Positions 9,904 to 17,570 of a stretch of 64,000 nucleotides of DNA are shown one piece after another. A program made the translations under genes and the position numbers. The stretch covers positions 1-64,000 of the forward strand of contig CAMDKM010000006.1 in NCBI GenBank assembly GCA_945900965.1, given 5' to 3'. The stretch comes from Bordetella parapertussis (GTDB taxonomy: Bacteria; Pseudomonadota; Gammaproteobacteria; Burkholderiales; JACQAP01). Within the stretch, counting starts at the first letter, position 1. The number at the start of each line of letters is the position of its first letter. The notes below the pieces were generated by a model. The model saw only the letters and a program-made list of their open reading frames with translations. It made no database searches and was not told the DNA's origin.

Positions 9904-10878
9904 ATGCAAAATAGTTTTCTCAAGCCGCGCATCATCGATGTTCAGACCGTTGCACCGTTTCATGCCAAGGTGACGATGGAGCCGTTCGAGCGCGGTTATG
10001 GCCATACGCTCGGCAATGCCCTGCGCCGGGTGTTGTTGTCCTCCATGCCCGGATATGCACCCACCGAAGTCAAGATCAGCGGCGTGTTGCACGAATATTC
10101 CACCATCGACGGCATACAGGAAGACGTGGTGGACATCCTGCTCAACCTGAAGGGCATCGTGCTCAAGATGCACAATCGCGACGAGTCGGTCCTGAACCTG
10201 AAAAAACAGGGCGAATGTGTGGTGACGGCAGGGGACATCGAAGTGTCGCACGATGTCGAGATCATCAACCCGGAACACATCATTGCACATATCGCTCCGG
10301 GCGGAAAACTCGACATGCAGATCAAGGTGGAAAGCGGCCGTGGCTACGTGCCGGCCACCACCCGTGCCCTGGCCAAGGAAGGCCGCACCATCGGCAACAT
10401 CCTGGTCGATGCCTCGTTCAGCCCGGTCAAGCGGGTGAGCTACGCGGTGGAATCGGCGCGCGTCGAACAGCGTACCGATCTGGACAAACTGATCATGGAC
10501 ATCGAAACCAACGGCGTGGTCGAGCCCGAGGAGGCGATTCGTTACGCGGCCCGTGTGCTGGTGGATCAGCTTTCGCTGTTCGCCGACCTGAAGGGCACCC
10601 CGGCGCCGATCGAGCAGCCCAAGATGCCGCAGGTCGATCCGATCCTGGTGCGTCCGGTGGACGATCTGGAGTTGACCGTGCGTTCGGCGAATTGCCTGAA
10701 AGCGGAAAACATCTACTACATCGGCGATCTGATCCAGCGCACCGAAACCGAATTGCTGAAGACCCCGAATCTGGGCCGCAAGTCGCTCAACGAGATCAAG
10801 GGAGTGCTGGCAGTGCGCGGGCTGACCTTGGGAATGAAACTGGAGAACTGGCCGCCGGTTGGGCTGGAAAAGGTTTGA
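9904..10878 (+). CDS. rpoA: RNA polymerase alpha subunit
   Basis: The 324-residue protein has the N-terminal assembly domain ([23 protein letters not shown] at residues 20-42), the segment [13 protein letters not shown], and the C-terminal alphaCTD with [14 protein letters not shown] and [13 protein letters not shown], which contacts UP elements and activators. Length is typical of betaproteobacteria. It is the penultimate gene of the alpha operon. Confidence 0.98.
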   Translation: MQNSFLKPRIIDVQTVAPFHAKVTMEPFERGYGHTLGNALRRVLLSSMPGYAPTEVKISGVLHEYSTIDGIQEDVVDILLNLKGIVLKMHNRDESVLNLKKQGECVVTAGDIEVSHDVEIINPEHIIAHIAPGGKLDMQIKVESGRGYVPATTRALAKEGRTIGNILVDASFSPVKRVSYAVESARVEQRTDLDKLIMDIETNGVVEPEEAIRYAARVLVDQLSLFADLKGTPAPIEQPKMPQVDPILVRPVDDLELTVRSANCLKAENIYYIGDLIQRTETELLKTPNLGRKSLNEIKGVLAVRGLTLGMKLENWPPVGLEKV

Positions 10879-10889
10879 GGGAGTAAAAA

Positions 10890-11294
10890 ATGCGTCACGG
10901 TCTTGGACTGAGGAAACTCAACCGCACCAGCAGCCATCGTCTGGCCATGCTGAGAAACATGACGAACTCGCTGCTCAAGCACGAGGTCATCAAAACCACT
11001 TTGCCCAAGGCCAAGGAATTGCGCCGCGTGGCCGAACCCATCATCACGCTGGGAAAAAAGCCCTCGCTCGCCAATCGGCGGCTGGCGTTTTCCCGCCTGC
11101 GCGATCGCGAGATGGTGATCAAACTTTTCGCCGAGCTCGGCCCGCGTTACGCCAAACGTGCCGGTGGCTACCTGCGGATCCTTAAGTACGGCTTCCGTCA
11201 GGGCGACAACGCACCGATGGCCCTGGTGGAATTGATGGACCGTCCGCCGGACGTGGAAGGCGCGGCGAAGGCGGCGGCAGAAGAAAAACAATAA
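10890..11294 (+). CDS. rplQ: 50S ribosomal protein L17
   Basis: The 134-residue product starts [20 protein letters not shown] and contains [19 protein letters not shown] and [20 protein letters not shown], as in L17. It closes the alpha operon, 11 nt after rpoA, and is followed by an intrinsic terminator. Confidence 0.98.
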   Translation: MRHGLGLRKLNRTSSHRLAMLRNMTNSLLKHEVIKTTLPKAKELRRVAEPIITLGKKPSLANRRLAFSRLRDREMVIKLFAELGPRYAKRAGGYLRILKYGFRQGDNAPMALVELMDRPPDVEGAAKAAAEEKQ

Positions 11295-11330
11295 CGTTCG
11301 CAGTGTGCTTTCCGCGCAGCGAACGGGGAA

Positions 11331-11356
11331 AAAGCCGGCGTAAGCCGGTTTTTTTT
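11331..11356 (+). terminator. Intrinsic terminator of the ribosomal cluster
   Basis: The stem CCGGC (11335-11339) pairs with GCCGG (11344-11348) around a GTAA tetraloop. It can be extended by a G-T pair and A-T pairs, and eight T residues follow (11349-11356). It lies 40 nt after rplQ and ends the long ribosomal transcript. Confidence 0.9.
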
Positions 11357-11377
11357 CGTTCTGGAATTGACTTACTG

Positions 11378-11420
11378 ATCACCGTTCACTGTTCACCGTT
11401 TGCTGCCCTTCGGCCCCTTC
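11378..11420. repeat. Family B dispersed repeat, short copy (B1)
   Basis: Tandem 7-bp units related to TCACCGT and TCACTGT, then TTCGGCCCCTTCACG. The same units recur at 12.9-13.1, 16.4-16.5, 18.7 and 59.3 kb. Only one arm is seen here, directly after the ribosomal terminator, at the border of the accessory region. Confidence 0.6.
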
Positions 11421-11447
11421 ACGCTTGCAGTCGGTGTTCCACCGAGG

Positions 11448-11500
11448 GTTATACTAACGATAGACGAAACTTAGTATAACGGCAGCCGCGTTGCTATACT
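11448..11500 (+). promoter_or_regulatory. Promoter/operator with three TATACTA half-sites
   Basis: A perfect inverted repeat GTTATACTAA (11448-11457) and TTAGTATAAC (11471-11480) is separated by 13 nt. A third copy of the core, CTATACTAT, lies at 11494-11502 and includes TATACT, a good -10 hexamer (11495-11500). The second half-site covers the -35 position. This layout fits repression of the gene starting at 11529. The binding protein is not known. Confidence 0.6.
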
Positions 11501-11528
11501 ATGCAATCTGCCGTCCACGGATAAGCTG

Positions 11529-12575
11529 ATGCCGCGATTTTCGGAACTTTCGCTTTCCGCCCAGACGGCGTATGCGCAACTGTTCGACGCGACGCTGGCA
11601 ACTGAGTTGTCGCGATCAGTCGGGAACCTGCGCGGATCCTTCGCCAGGAAGACGGTGAAAGGCCGGGAATACTGGTACTTCCAGTTCACCGATCTCGGGG
11701 GAACGCTGCGCCAAGTTTATGTCGGCCCCAATTCCGAGCCGGTGAGGGCGCTGGTTTCCGAGGCGCGTCAACCGAGGGAGGAGCCACTTGTGCCCTTCGT
11801 CCGTTCGGCCATTGCCCTGGGATGCGAACCACTGCTGCCCCGTCACTTCAGGGTGATCCGGCGCCTCGCGGAGCACGGGTTCTTTCGCGCCGGAGGCGTG
11901 CTGGTCGGAACGCATGCCTTTCTGACTTACGGCAACATCCTCGGCCTGCGCTGGGAAGCCTCCGCGCGGACGCAGGACGTGGACCTTGCCCATGCGGGAA
12001 GGAGTCTCGCGCTCGCCTTGCCGTCCAGCCTTCAGGTCGACACTCATGGCGCCCTCGAATCCCTCCGGGTAGGGTTGCTGCCGATCGGGGGATTGTCCGG
12101 AAAGGCGGGACCAAGCTATCTCAATCCGAAAGCGCCGGACTTCAGGATCGACTTTCTCACTACGCGGCACCGGGGAGGAGACGAACCCTTCGAACATCCA
12201 CAATTGCGGGTGGCGCTGCAGCCGCTGAAGTTCATGGAGTATCTACTGGAGAACGTTGGTCAGGCCGTCGTGTTCTGCGATGAAGGAGTTGTGGGCGTGA
12301 ACATTCCTCACCCGGCCCGGTACGCGCTGCACAAGCTGTTGGTGTTCGGCGAACGTAGTGCCTCATTATTGCAGAAGGCCCGGAAGGATTTACAGCAGGT
12401 CGCGGCATTGCTGGAGTATCTCAAGGCGAACCGTGCCGGCGATGTAGAAGAGGCGTGGGCGGATCTGATTGGAAGGGGGCGCGGGTGGACGGCACGTGCA
12501 AGGCAGGGTCTTGACGCGCTCGCGAAGACCGCGCCAGACCTCGAAGTGAGGAAATGGCTACGTTTCGCAAAATGA
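11529..12575 (+). CDS. GSU2403-family nucleotidyltransferase-fold protein
   Basis: The 348-residue product matches the GSU2403 (NTP_transf_8) type. The nucleotidyltransferase signature is AGGVLVGTHAFLTYGN at 121-136, followed by TQDVDLA with D150 and D152 as likely metal ligands and by FRIDFLTT as a candidate third-acid strand. Family members occur in mobile and defence-associated regions. The substrate is unknown; modification of a tRNA, protein or nucleotide is possible, as in MenT/AbiEii-type enzymes. It stands alone behind an inverted-repeat operator, suggesting self-regulation. No obvious partner antitoxin gene adjoins it. Confidence 0.75.
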   Translation: MPRFSELSLSAQTAYAQLFDATLATELSRSVGNLRGSFARKTVKGREYWYFQFTDLGGTLRQVYVGPNSEPVRALVSEARQPREEPLVPFVRSAIALGCEPLLPRHFRVIRRLAEHGFFRAGGVLVGTHAFLTYGNILGLRWEASARTQDVDLAHAGRSLALALPSSLQVDTHGALESLRVGLLPIGGLSGKAGPSYLNPKAPDFRIDFLTTRHRGGDEPFEHPQLRVALQPLKFMEYLLENVGQAVVFCDEGVVGVNIPHPARYALHKLLVFGERSASLLQKARKDLQQVAALLEYLKANRAGDVEEAWADLIGRGRGWTARARQGLDALAKTAPDLEVRKWLRFAK

Positions 12576-12642
12576 CGGGCTTGCGATGTTTCATCAATAG
12601 CGCAAGCTGCAAAACCTCAACACTCAGCGAGGCGCTTGGGGC

Positions 12643-12920
12643 ATGACAAGAAAATCCGGCAACTCAGCGGCCCTCACCACGACCGCCGGCAGTTATTCCG
12701 ATCTGCTGGCCGATATCAAGCAGCGCATTCGTACTGCCCAGGTGCGTGCCGCGATGGCCGGCAATGTCAGCTTGCTTGAGTTGTATTGGGAGATCCGCAG
12801 CGTACTGGCAAACGCCAGCAGCAAGCAGGGTGGGGTGCCGGCGTGCTTCCCAGGCTTCTCGCCCCGACGGTAGCGCGGCTCGATACTTTCCCCCGCGACG
12901 TCTCGCGGGCTGTGGAGCAC
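12643..12920 (+). pseudogene. DUF1016 (YhcG/PDDEXK) gene, frameshifted N-terminal fragment
   Basis: Residues 17-57 of the first frame (YSDLLADIKQRIRTAQVRAAM to LLELYWEIRSVLA) match the DUF1016 N-terminal helical domain. The next family block (GWGAGVLPRLLAPTVARLD, where families have GWG-K-VIDRLA-DL) is found only in another frame, so a frameshift lies near 12825-12835. The PDDEXK nuclease part is absent. Intact relatives are nuclease-like proteins seen near restriction systems. This copy cannot make a full protein. Confidence 0.7.
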
Positions 12921-13172
12921 TACAGCCTCGTTTCACCTGACCTGTTCCGTTGTGGTCAGTCCCGTCTCCCGATTCCTGTCGCGGCTTCCTCCGTTACGTC
13001 TCCCGTTCACTGTTCGCCGATCACCGTTCCCCGTCTTTTGCCCTTCATTGCCGTCAGTCCCGTCTCTCGTCACCTGTCACGTGTCACGGCAATTCGCACC
13101 GCAATTTGCCTGTCAGTCACACAGCCTGTTGAATAGAATAACCCCGTAAGTTTTCATTGCAGGGGTTAGGCA
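12874..13172. repeat. Repeat-filled gap with family B units (B2)
   Basis: This roughly 300-bp stretch has no gene. From about 12926 to 13094 it is built from degenerate CGTCTCCCGTTCACTGTTC-like and TCACCTGTCACGTGTCACG units with about 7-bp periodicity. A possible -10 (TAGAAT, 13134-13139) precedes vapB. AACCCC (13140-13145) and GGGGTT (13162-13167) can pair and would cover the vapB ribosome site. Confidence 0.55.
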
Positions 13173-13373
13173 ATGGCCACTAATCTCAATCTGGACGACA
13201 AACTGATCGATGCAGCACTTAAACTGGGCGGGCATAAATCAAAACGCGAAGCGGTCCATAGAGCATTGGAAGAGTACGTCCAGTGGCTACGGCAGCAGAC
13301 AATCATTTCCGAATTCGGCAGGGTCGATTACGATCCGAAGTTCGATCACAGAAAACAGCGCAAAGTGGCTTGA
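13173..13373 (+). CDS. vapB: VapB-family antitoxin
   Basis: The 66-residue product (MATNLNLDDKLIDAALKLGG, then HKSKREAVHRALEEYVQ) is a VapB/DUF2191-type ribbon-helix-helix antitoxin. Its C-terminus (IISEFGRVDYDPKFDHRKQRK) is the kind of tail that wraps a PIN toxin. Its stop overlaps a TTG start for VapC, but that partner is truncated, leaving the antitoxin effectively orphan. AGGGGTTAGGCA upstream holds the ribosome site. Confidence 0.85.
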   Translation: MATNLNLDDKLIDAALKLGGHKSKREAVHRALEEYVQWLRQQTIISEFGRVDYDPKFDHRKQRKVA

Positions 13374-13534
13374 AGGTTCTGGTCGATACCTCGGTTTGGT
13401 CGTGGACTCTGCGCCGCCGCCAACTCGCGCAGGTAAGGGACGGTCGTCGGAGAGCTTCGCCGATTGATTCCTTTTTTCGGAGTTGCGATATTGCCCGCAT
13501 CGCCAACACAAACCACGTCTGGCGCGGCGAATGA
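13370..13534 (+). pseudogene. vapC: Truncated VapC (PIN-domain toxin) remnant
   Basis: A TTG start overlapping the vapB stop opens LKVLVDTSVWSWTLRRRQL, the PIN N-terminus with its first catalytic Asp (D6). After about 19 residues homology ceases and the frame runs to 13534 in unrelated sequence ending at a family C hairpin. The other PIN acidic residues are missing, so it should not be an active ribonuclease. Confidence 0.75.
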
Positions 13535-13540
13535 CTCTCA

Positions 13541-13576
13541 CCCTCTCCCCTTGCGGGAGAGGGCCGGGGAGAGGGG
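13541..13576. repeat. Family C hairpin repeat (C1)
   Basis: CCCTCTCCC (13541-13549) pairs with GGGAGAGGG (13555-13563) around CTTGC; a further GGGGAGAGGGG follows. It sits exactly between the truncated vapC and the HsdM C-terminal fragment, so it may mark a recombination junction. Confidence 0.8.
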
Positions 13577-13810
13577 TACCAAGACATCCCCGGCGTTTGC
13601 AAGAACGCACGACTGGAAAAGGCCTACAAGCACGGCCACCTGCTCGCACCTGGCCGATACGTCGGCGCCGAGGCGGTGGAGGACGACGGCGAGTCATTCG
13701 AGAAAAAGTTTCACCGGCTCACGGCGACCTTGTACCAGCAGCAGACCGAGGCAGCAAAGCTCTACGCCGCCATCGCCGCTAACCTGAAGGAACTTAGGTA
13801 TGCCAGTTAA
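13577..13810 (+). pseudogene. hsdM: Type I restriction methyltransferase HsdM, C-terminal fragment
   Basis: The frame without a start reads [20 protein letters not shown], then [19 protein letters not shown] and 30 more residues to TAA at 13808. PGFCK...[15 protein letters not shown] is the HsdM C-terminal block. The fragment is joined upstream to the C1 hairpin, and the catalytic domain is missing. Its 3' end overlaps the ORF6N gene start by 11 nt, as an intact hsdM would. Confidence 0.8.
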
Positions 13811-14327
13811 AGCAGCAGTGATTCCGGTTGAGCGCATTGAAAGGCATATCTTCCTCATTCGGGGAGAGAAAGTGATGCTCAGTACTCACCTCGCCGAGCT
13901 TTACGAAGTCGAGCCGCGTGCCCTCGTCCAGGCGGTAAAGCGGAACGTCGAACGTTTCCCGGAGGATTTTATGTTCCAGTTGAGTGCCCAGGAATTCGCC
14001 AACTTGAAATCACAAATTGTGATTTCAAGCTGGGGCGGCAGCCGTCGTGCCGCACCCTACGCCTTTACTGAGCAAGGAGTGGCCATGCTCTCCAGCGTAT
14101 TGCGGAGCAAGCGTGCCGTTTTAGTCAACGTGGAAATCATGCGCGCCTTCGTGTGGCTGCGGCAGATGCTCGCCACGAATATCGCCCTTGCCCGCAAGTT
14201 GGCCGCGCTCGAAAGGAAGTATGACGCCCAGTTCAAGGCCGTGTTCGATGCGATTCGGGAACTCATGGTGCCGCCAGAGGCGAAGAAAAAGCGACCCATA
14301 GGTTTCGCGAAATGGGAGGAGAAATGA
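13800..14327 (+). CDS. ORF6N domain protein
   Basis: The 175-residue product has an ORF6N (KilA-N-like) DNA-binding domain at about 12-105: [53 protein letters not shown] and [19 protein letters not shown]-terminal helical region ([20 protein letters not shown]) and a basic end follow. Such genes come from phages and are often nested in type I restriction operons. Here it overlaps the HsdM C-terminal fragment and precedes the HsdM N-terminal fragment. It appears intact; function unknown. Confidence 0.85.
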   Translation: MPVKAAVIPVERIERHIFLIRGEKVMLSTHLAELYEVEPRALVQAVKRNVERFPEDFMFQLSAQEFANLKSQIVISSWGGSRRAAPYAFTEQGVAMLSSVLRSKRAVLVNVEIMRAFVWLRQMLATNIALARKLAALERKYDAQFKAVFDAIRELMVPPEAKKKRPIGFAKWEEK

Positions 14328-14384
14328 CGACGCGACGGGCTGCCGTACCCCGGTGACCAGCACAACAGGTAAATAAGATTACAA

Positions 14385-15296
14385 ATGGCCATCAAGAAAT
14401 CCGAACTCTATTCCTCCCTCTGGTCCGGCTGCGACGAGCTGCGTGGCGGCATGGACGCGAGCCAGTACAAGGACTACGTCCTCGTGCTGCTGTTCATCAA
14501 GTACGTCAGCGACAAGTACGCCGGCCAACCTTACGCGCCGATCACCATTCCGAAGGGCGCGGGCTTCAAGGACATGGTCGCCCTCAAGGGCAAGCCCGAC
14601 ATCGGCGACCAGATCAACAAGAAGATCATCGCACCGCTCGTCAATGCCAACAAGCTCTCCGATTTCCCCGATTTCAATGACGCATCGAAGCTCGGCACCG
14701 GCAAGGAGATGGTGGACCGGCTCATCAACCTGATCGCCATCTTCGAAAACCCGGCTCTCGACTTCTCGAAGAACCGCGCCGAAGGCGACGACATTCTCGG
14801 CGACGCCTACGAATACCTGATGCGGCACTTCGCCACCGAGAGCGGCAAGAGCAAGGGCCAGTTCTATACACCCGCCGAGGTGAGCCGCATCATCGCGCAG
14901 GTCATCGGCATCCGGGGTGCTGCGACCAGCGCCGCCACCAGTGTGTACGACCCGACCTGTGGCTCCGGATCGCTGCTCCTGAAAGTCGGCGACGAGGCTA
15001 GCACCGCCGTCACGCTCTACGGGCAGGAGAAGGACGCCGCCACCAGCGGCCTCGCGCGGATGAACATGATCCTGCACGATAACCCCACCGCGCTGATCGT
15101 CCAGGGCAACACGCTGGCCGATCCCAAGTTCAAGGATGGCGACAGCCTCAAGACTTTCGACCATGTCGTCGCCAATCCGCCCTTCTCCGACAAACGCTGG
15201 AGCAACGGCATCGATCCGCTGCGCGATCCCTACGATCGCCTCCAGCCCTTCGGCACGCCGCTCGCGAAGCAGGGCGACTACGCCTACCTGCTGCAC
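14385..15296 (+). pseudogene. hsdM: Type I restriction methyltransferase HsdM, N-terminal two-thirds
   Basis: HsdM transfers methyl from SAM to adenine in a type I complex. Residues 1-304 are well preserved: N-terminal helical domain (YSSLWSGCDELRGGMDASQY), AdoMet motif DPTCGSGSLLL (189-199) and catalytic NPPF (264-267). Homology stops after QGDYAYLLH, where IS66 sequence begins, although the frame stays open to 15782. The missing C-terminus resembles the fragment at 13577-13810. No hsdS or hsdR is in the window, so no working system is encoded here. Confidence 0.85.
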
Positions 15297-15297
15297 C

Positions 15298-15560
15298 CCC
15301 GCGCAGTATCTGGCCGAGGTGCTGGGCGCCTTGCGATGATGCCCGAGGTGCGCGAAGTGTGGCTCGCGGTGGAGCCGGTGGACAAGCGAGCCTGTTGGCC
15401 ACTGCCAAGCTTAACGAAATGGATCCGGCGGCCTGGCTCAAGGACACATTGGACAAACTTCCGACTTGGCCCAACAGTCGTATCGACGAGTTGCTGCCGC
15501 TACGCGCATTGCGTTAACGAATCCGGACCACAATGTCCAGGTGGGGCGGACAGCCCCTTA
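15298..15560 (+). mobile_element. IS66-family insertion sequence remnant
   Basis: Three pieces are recognisable. QYLAEVLGALR then TGA at 15303-15338 looks like the end of TnpA. An overlapping ATG (15336 or 15339) opens MMPEVREVWLAVEPVDKR, the TnpB start. A short way on, in another frame (15392-15517), LLATAKLNEMDPAAWLKDTL, DKLPTWPNSRIDELLPL is the TnpC transposase C-terminus. Most of tnpB and tnpC are deleted. The right boundary is uncertain; CCCCTTACGC near 15556 could be part of the terminal repeat. Confidence 0.75.
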
Positions 15561-15836
15561 CGCCGCACCCAGGTTCGAGGCGCGATCGACTTTTTTGCCG
15601 TCCGGCAGCGTTACCCGGAAATTCGCCGGCGCCAGTCGCACAACTGCCAGGTCTCCCAGCTCAAGCGTGCCGGCGAAGACTTCCTTCGGTCCCCAGTTCG
15701 CGCGGATGATTTTTGCCGCGTCATTTTCAAACTCCAGCGTGAAATGGGCCGGGTCCGTCTCGTATACCGGCGCTGCCTGTAAAGGCGCGGTTGTGAATGC
15801 AATCAGCATTACCAGTGTTGCGAGCAATTTATGCAT
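15558..15836 (-). CDS. Small exported protein of unknown function
   Basis: The 92-residue product has a clear signal peptide (MHKLLATLVMLIAFTTAPLQ, cleavage probably after AAA/APV). The mature part is a small beta-rich domain (HFTLEFENDAAKIIRANWGP, then ELGDLAVVRLAPANFRVTLP). GGAGAATCC precedes the ATG. It lies downstream of the cupin gene on the same strand with an 18-nt gap, so both are likely co-transcribed. I do not recognise the family. Confidence 0.6.
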   Translation of the reverse strand: MHKLLATLVMLIAFTTAPLQAAPVYETDPAHFTLEFENDAAKIIRANWGPKEVFAGTLELGDLAVVRLAPANFRVTLPDGKKVDRASNLGAA

Positions 15837-15853
15837 ATGGATTCTCCTTGGTG

Positions 15854-16333
15854 TCAGGCGAACTGCGCCTGCTCATGACGCGCCATGACTTCGCCCCATT
15901 TCTGATGCCAGTCGTTACCGAGGAAGTCTTCGATTTTTCCTGTTGGCTTGAAGAAGCGGTTTGGCATCTGGAACATGCCGAGAAGCAATCCGCCTTGCGG
16001 GCCGGCCCAGGCTTCGTGCCGGCTGCCTGCAGGGCGCCAGACGAATTCGCCGGGATTGCATACGCCTTCGCCGCAGACGAGGCTGCCTTCGAGTACCCAG
16101 GTCTGCTCGATCATGACGTGTTCGTGATCGGGAATTCTGGCGCCGGGCGCCATGCGCATGAGCATGGTGAGCAGGCCCGATGCGGGATCGACCAGCAGAG
16201 TCTTGGTTTCGATGCCGGGGTAGAGCGTGCTCTTCTCCCAAGCCATCGCTTCGACATTGACGAAACGCGAGGCCAGCGGCGGCAGCCCGGCGTGGTTGGC
16301 GGCTTTCGGAGTCATGGCGGTCATGGGGCGCAT
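15854..16333 (-). CDS. Cupin-domain protein (ChrR-like)
   Basis: The 159-residue product has one cupin fold. Metal-binding motif 1 is PDHEHVMIEQTWVLEG (two His and one Glu) and motif 2 lies around GEFVWRPAGSRHEAW. The layout resembles ChrR-type cupin regulators and small cupin dioxygenases; the substrate cannot be read from sequence. It forms a likely two-gene unit with the small exported protein. Confidence 0.75.
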   Translation of the reverse strand: MRPMTAMTPKAANHAGLPPLASRFVNVEAMAWEKSTLYPGIETKTLLVDPASGLLTMLMRMAPGARIPDHEHVMIEQTWVLEGSLVCGEGVCNPGEFVWRPAGSRHEAWAGPQGGLLLGMFQMPNRFFKPTGKIEDFLGNDWHQKWGEVMARHEQAQFA

Positions 16334-16430
16334 CCTTGCGGGTTGTTTATCATGATGAAAGTGTACTGCGTTCGCGGACTTCGCGGAGCGCGTGGGTCGC
16401 CGTTATCCGGTAACTTGGTAGAAGGGTGTC

Positions 16431-16518
16431 GATCGCTCGTCACTTGTCACTTGTCACTCGTCACCGAATTGTTTTTTTCGCACCCACCGTTCGCTGTTTA
16501 CCGATCACTGTTTGCCTT
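16431..16518. repeat. Family B dispersed repeat (B3)
   Basis: CGTCACTTGTCACTTGTCA and following bases show clean 7-bp units (CACTTGT, CACTTGT, CACTCGT, CACC), then a second set (CACCGTTCGCTGTTTACCG). It occupies the gap between the cupin gene and the CopG-type antitoxin. Confidence 0.65.
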
Positions 16519-16580
16519 AGTTCGTCCGTTACAGCAATTAGGTATGATCAATTCACGCCATCAGGAATGGAGCGTGAATC

Positions 16581-16817
16581 ATGGGTGCCGCCGTCAAGAA
16601 AACGATATCTTTGCCGTCTAACTTGGCGCGGGACGTCGAAGCCGTTGCCCGGGCGGAAGGCAAGGCCCTCAGCGCGGTTATTCAGGATGCGTTGCGCCTT
16701 GCAGGAATTGAGCGCCGGCGTCGGGAAATGCGCGATTTGCAAGACTATTGGAGCCGTCAAGCGCGCGAGAAGGGCATCTTTTCCGAGCAGGACTTGGAAC
16801 GGTACCTTCGCCAATGA
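16581..16817 (+). CDS. Ribbon-helix-helix (CopG-type) antitoxin
   Basis: The 78-residue product starts MGAAVKKTISLPSNLARDVE and has a classical RHH domain (VKKTISLP strand, then two helices through DALRLAGIERRR). The C-terminal helix (LQDYWSRQAREKGIF) is a likely toxin-binding segment. The stop overlaps the PIN gene start (ATGA at 16814). TATGAT at 16543-16548 is a possible -10 for an autoregulated promoter. Confidence 0.85.
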   Translation: MGAAVKKTISLPSNLARDVEAVARAEGKALSAVIQDALRLAGIERRRREMRDLQDYWSRQAREKGIFSEQDLERYLRQ

Positions 16818-17211
16818 AGGTCGTATTCGATGCCAACTTTTGGTGTCGGCACTGGTATTTCCCTGAGAGGGTGCAGACTTGGCGCTGTGCCGAATTACTG
16901 AAGGCAAAGACCAACTCCTGATTTCAAATCCCATCGTCGACGAATTGCTGGGCATCCTGGTCCGGAAATTTTCCAGTAATGCCGAGGAACTGGCACATGT
17001 GGCGGTCTTTCTTTCCGATTTGGCCACTGTCGCCAAGCCTCGACGAAAATTGGCGATCCTGTCCGATGAACCCGATAACCGGATTCTGGAATGTGCTCTG
17101 GCCGGTGGGGCCGATGCCATAGTTTCGGGCGATAAGGCTCTGCTGGCACTCGACGTTTTCCGAAAGGTGAAGTTGTTGAGCTTGCGGGGGTATCTGGAAG
17201 AGGGTCCTTAA
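16814..17211 (+). pseudogene. PIN-domain toxin with frameshift and in-frame stop
   Basis: The start ATG gives MKVVFDAN, the PIN N-terminus with its catalytic Asp. Homology then moves to a second frame (LLVSALVFP), meets a TGA at about 16864, and continues in that frame as ALCRITEGKDQLLISNP, VDELLGILVRKF and SDEPDNRILECALAGGADAI to 17211. So one frameshift near 16836-16845 and one nonsense codon disrupt it. It resembles COG1569-type toxins. Sequencing error cannot be excluded, but two lesions make decay more likely. Confidence 0.75.
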
Positions 17212-17570
17212 CTTGTTTCGCCGCCTCCTTGCGCCATTGATCCACCGTTCAGCGATAAATCGCAGGCGTCGCTACAATGTCCACGAATATTGGTGCCTTC
17301 CGTCGATAGAGTCCGCTTCCAAATATGAGCGACATTATTCGAATGGCCGAGTCTGGCGATTCCCCAGGAGCTCTCGTGCTTTATTGCGAGATTCGGCGAC
17401 GCTGTCCGGTTCTATCCACCCTGCATGCGAAGTCGTTATGCGCAGCGATTCTCGCCGATTCCGCAGTGACCCTTCAGGACACAATGGTCGATCCCTCGGC
17501 TCAGCAAAGCTCATAATGCGCCCAATACTCAAGCGATGGCTGGTCAACCAAGATAAATCGGGAGAGCCCC
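17212..17570. other. Gene-free gap, 359 bp
   Basis: Short open frames exist on both strands, but none has recognisable domains or a convincing ribosome site. No family A, B or C repeat is seen. A GGGAGAGCCCC ribosome site for the next gene lies at its right end. Confidence 0.5.

Noticed and set aside
15297-15782. Long C-terminal tail of the hsdM open frame
   Set aside because: Beyond 15296 the frame crosses IS66 remnants and the antisense of a small exported protein; no HsdM similarity remains.
16864-16866. TGA in the PIN gene read as selenocysteine
   Set aside because: A frameshift also precedes it, no selenocysteine is expected at this PIN position, and no stem-loop element was evident.
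17325-17516. A 63-codon frame in the gap before DUF2157
   Set aside because: No ribosome site, no domain, and composition like random sequence.
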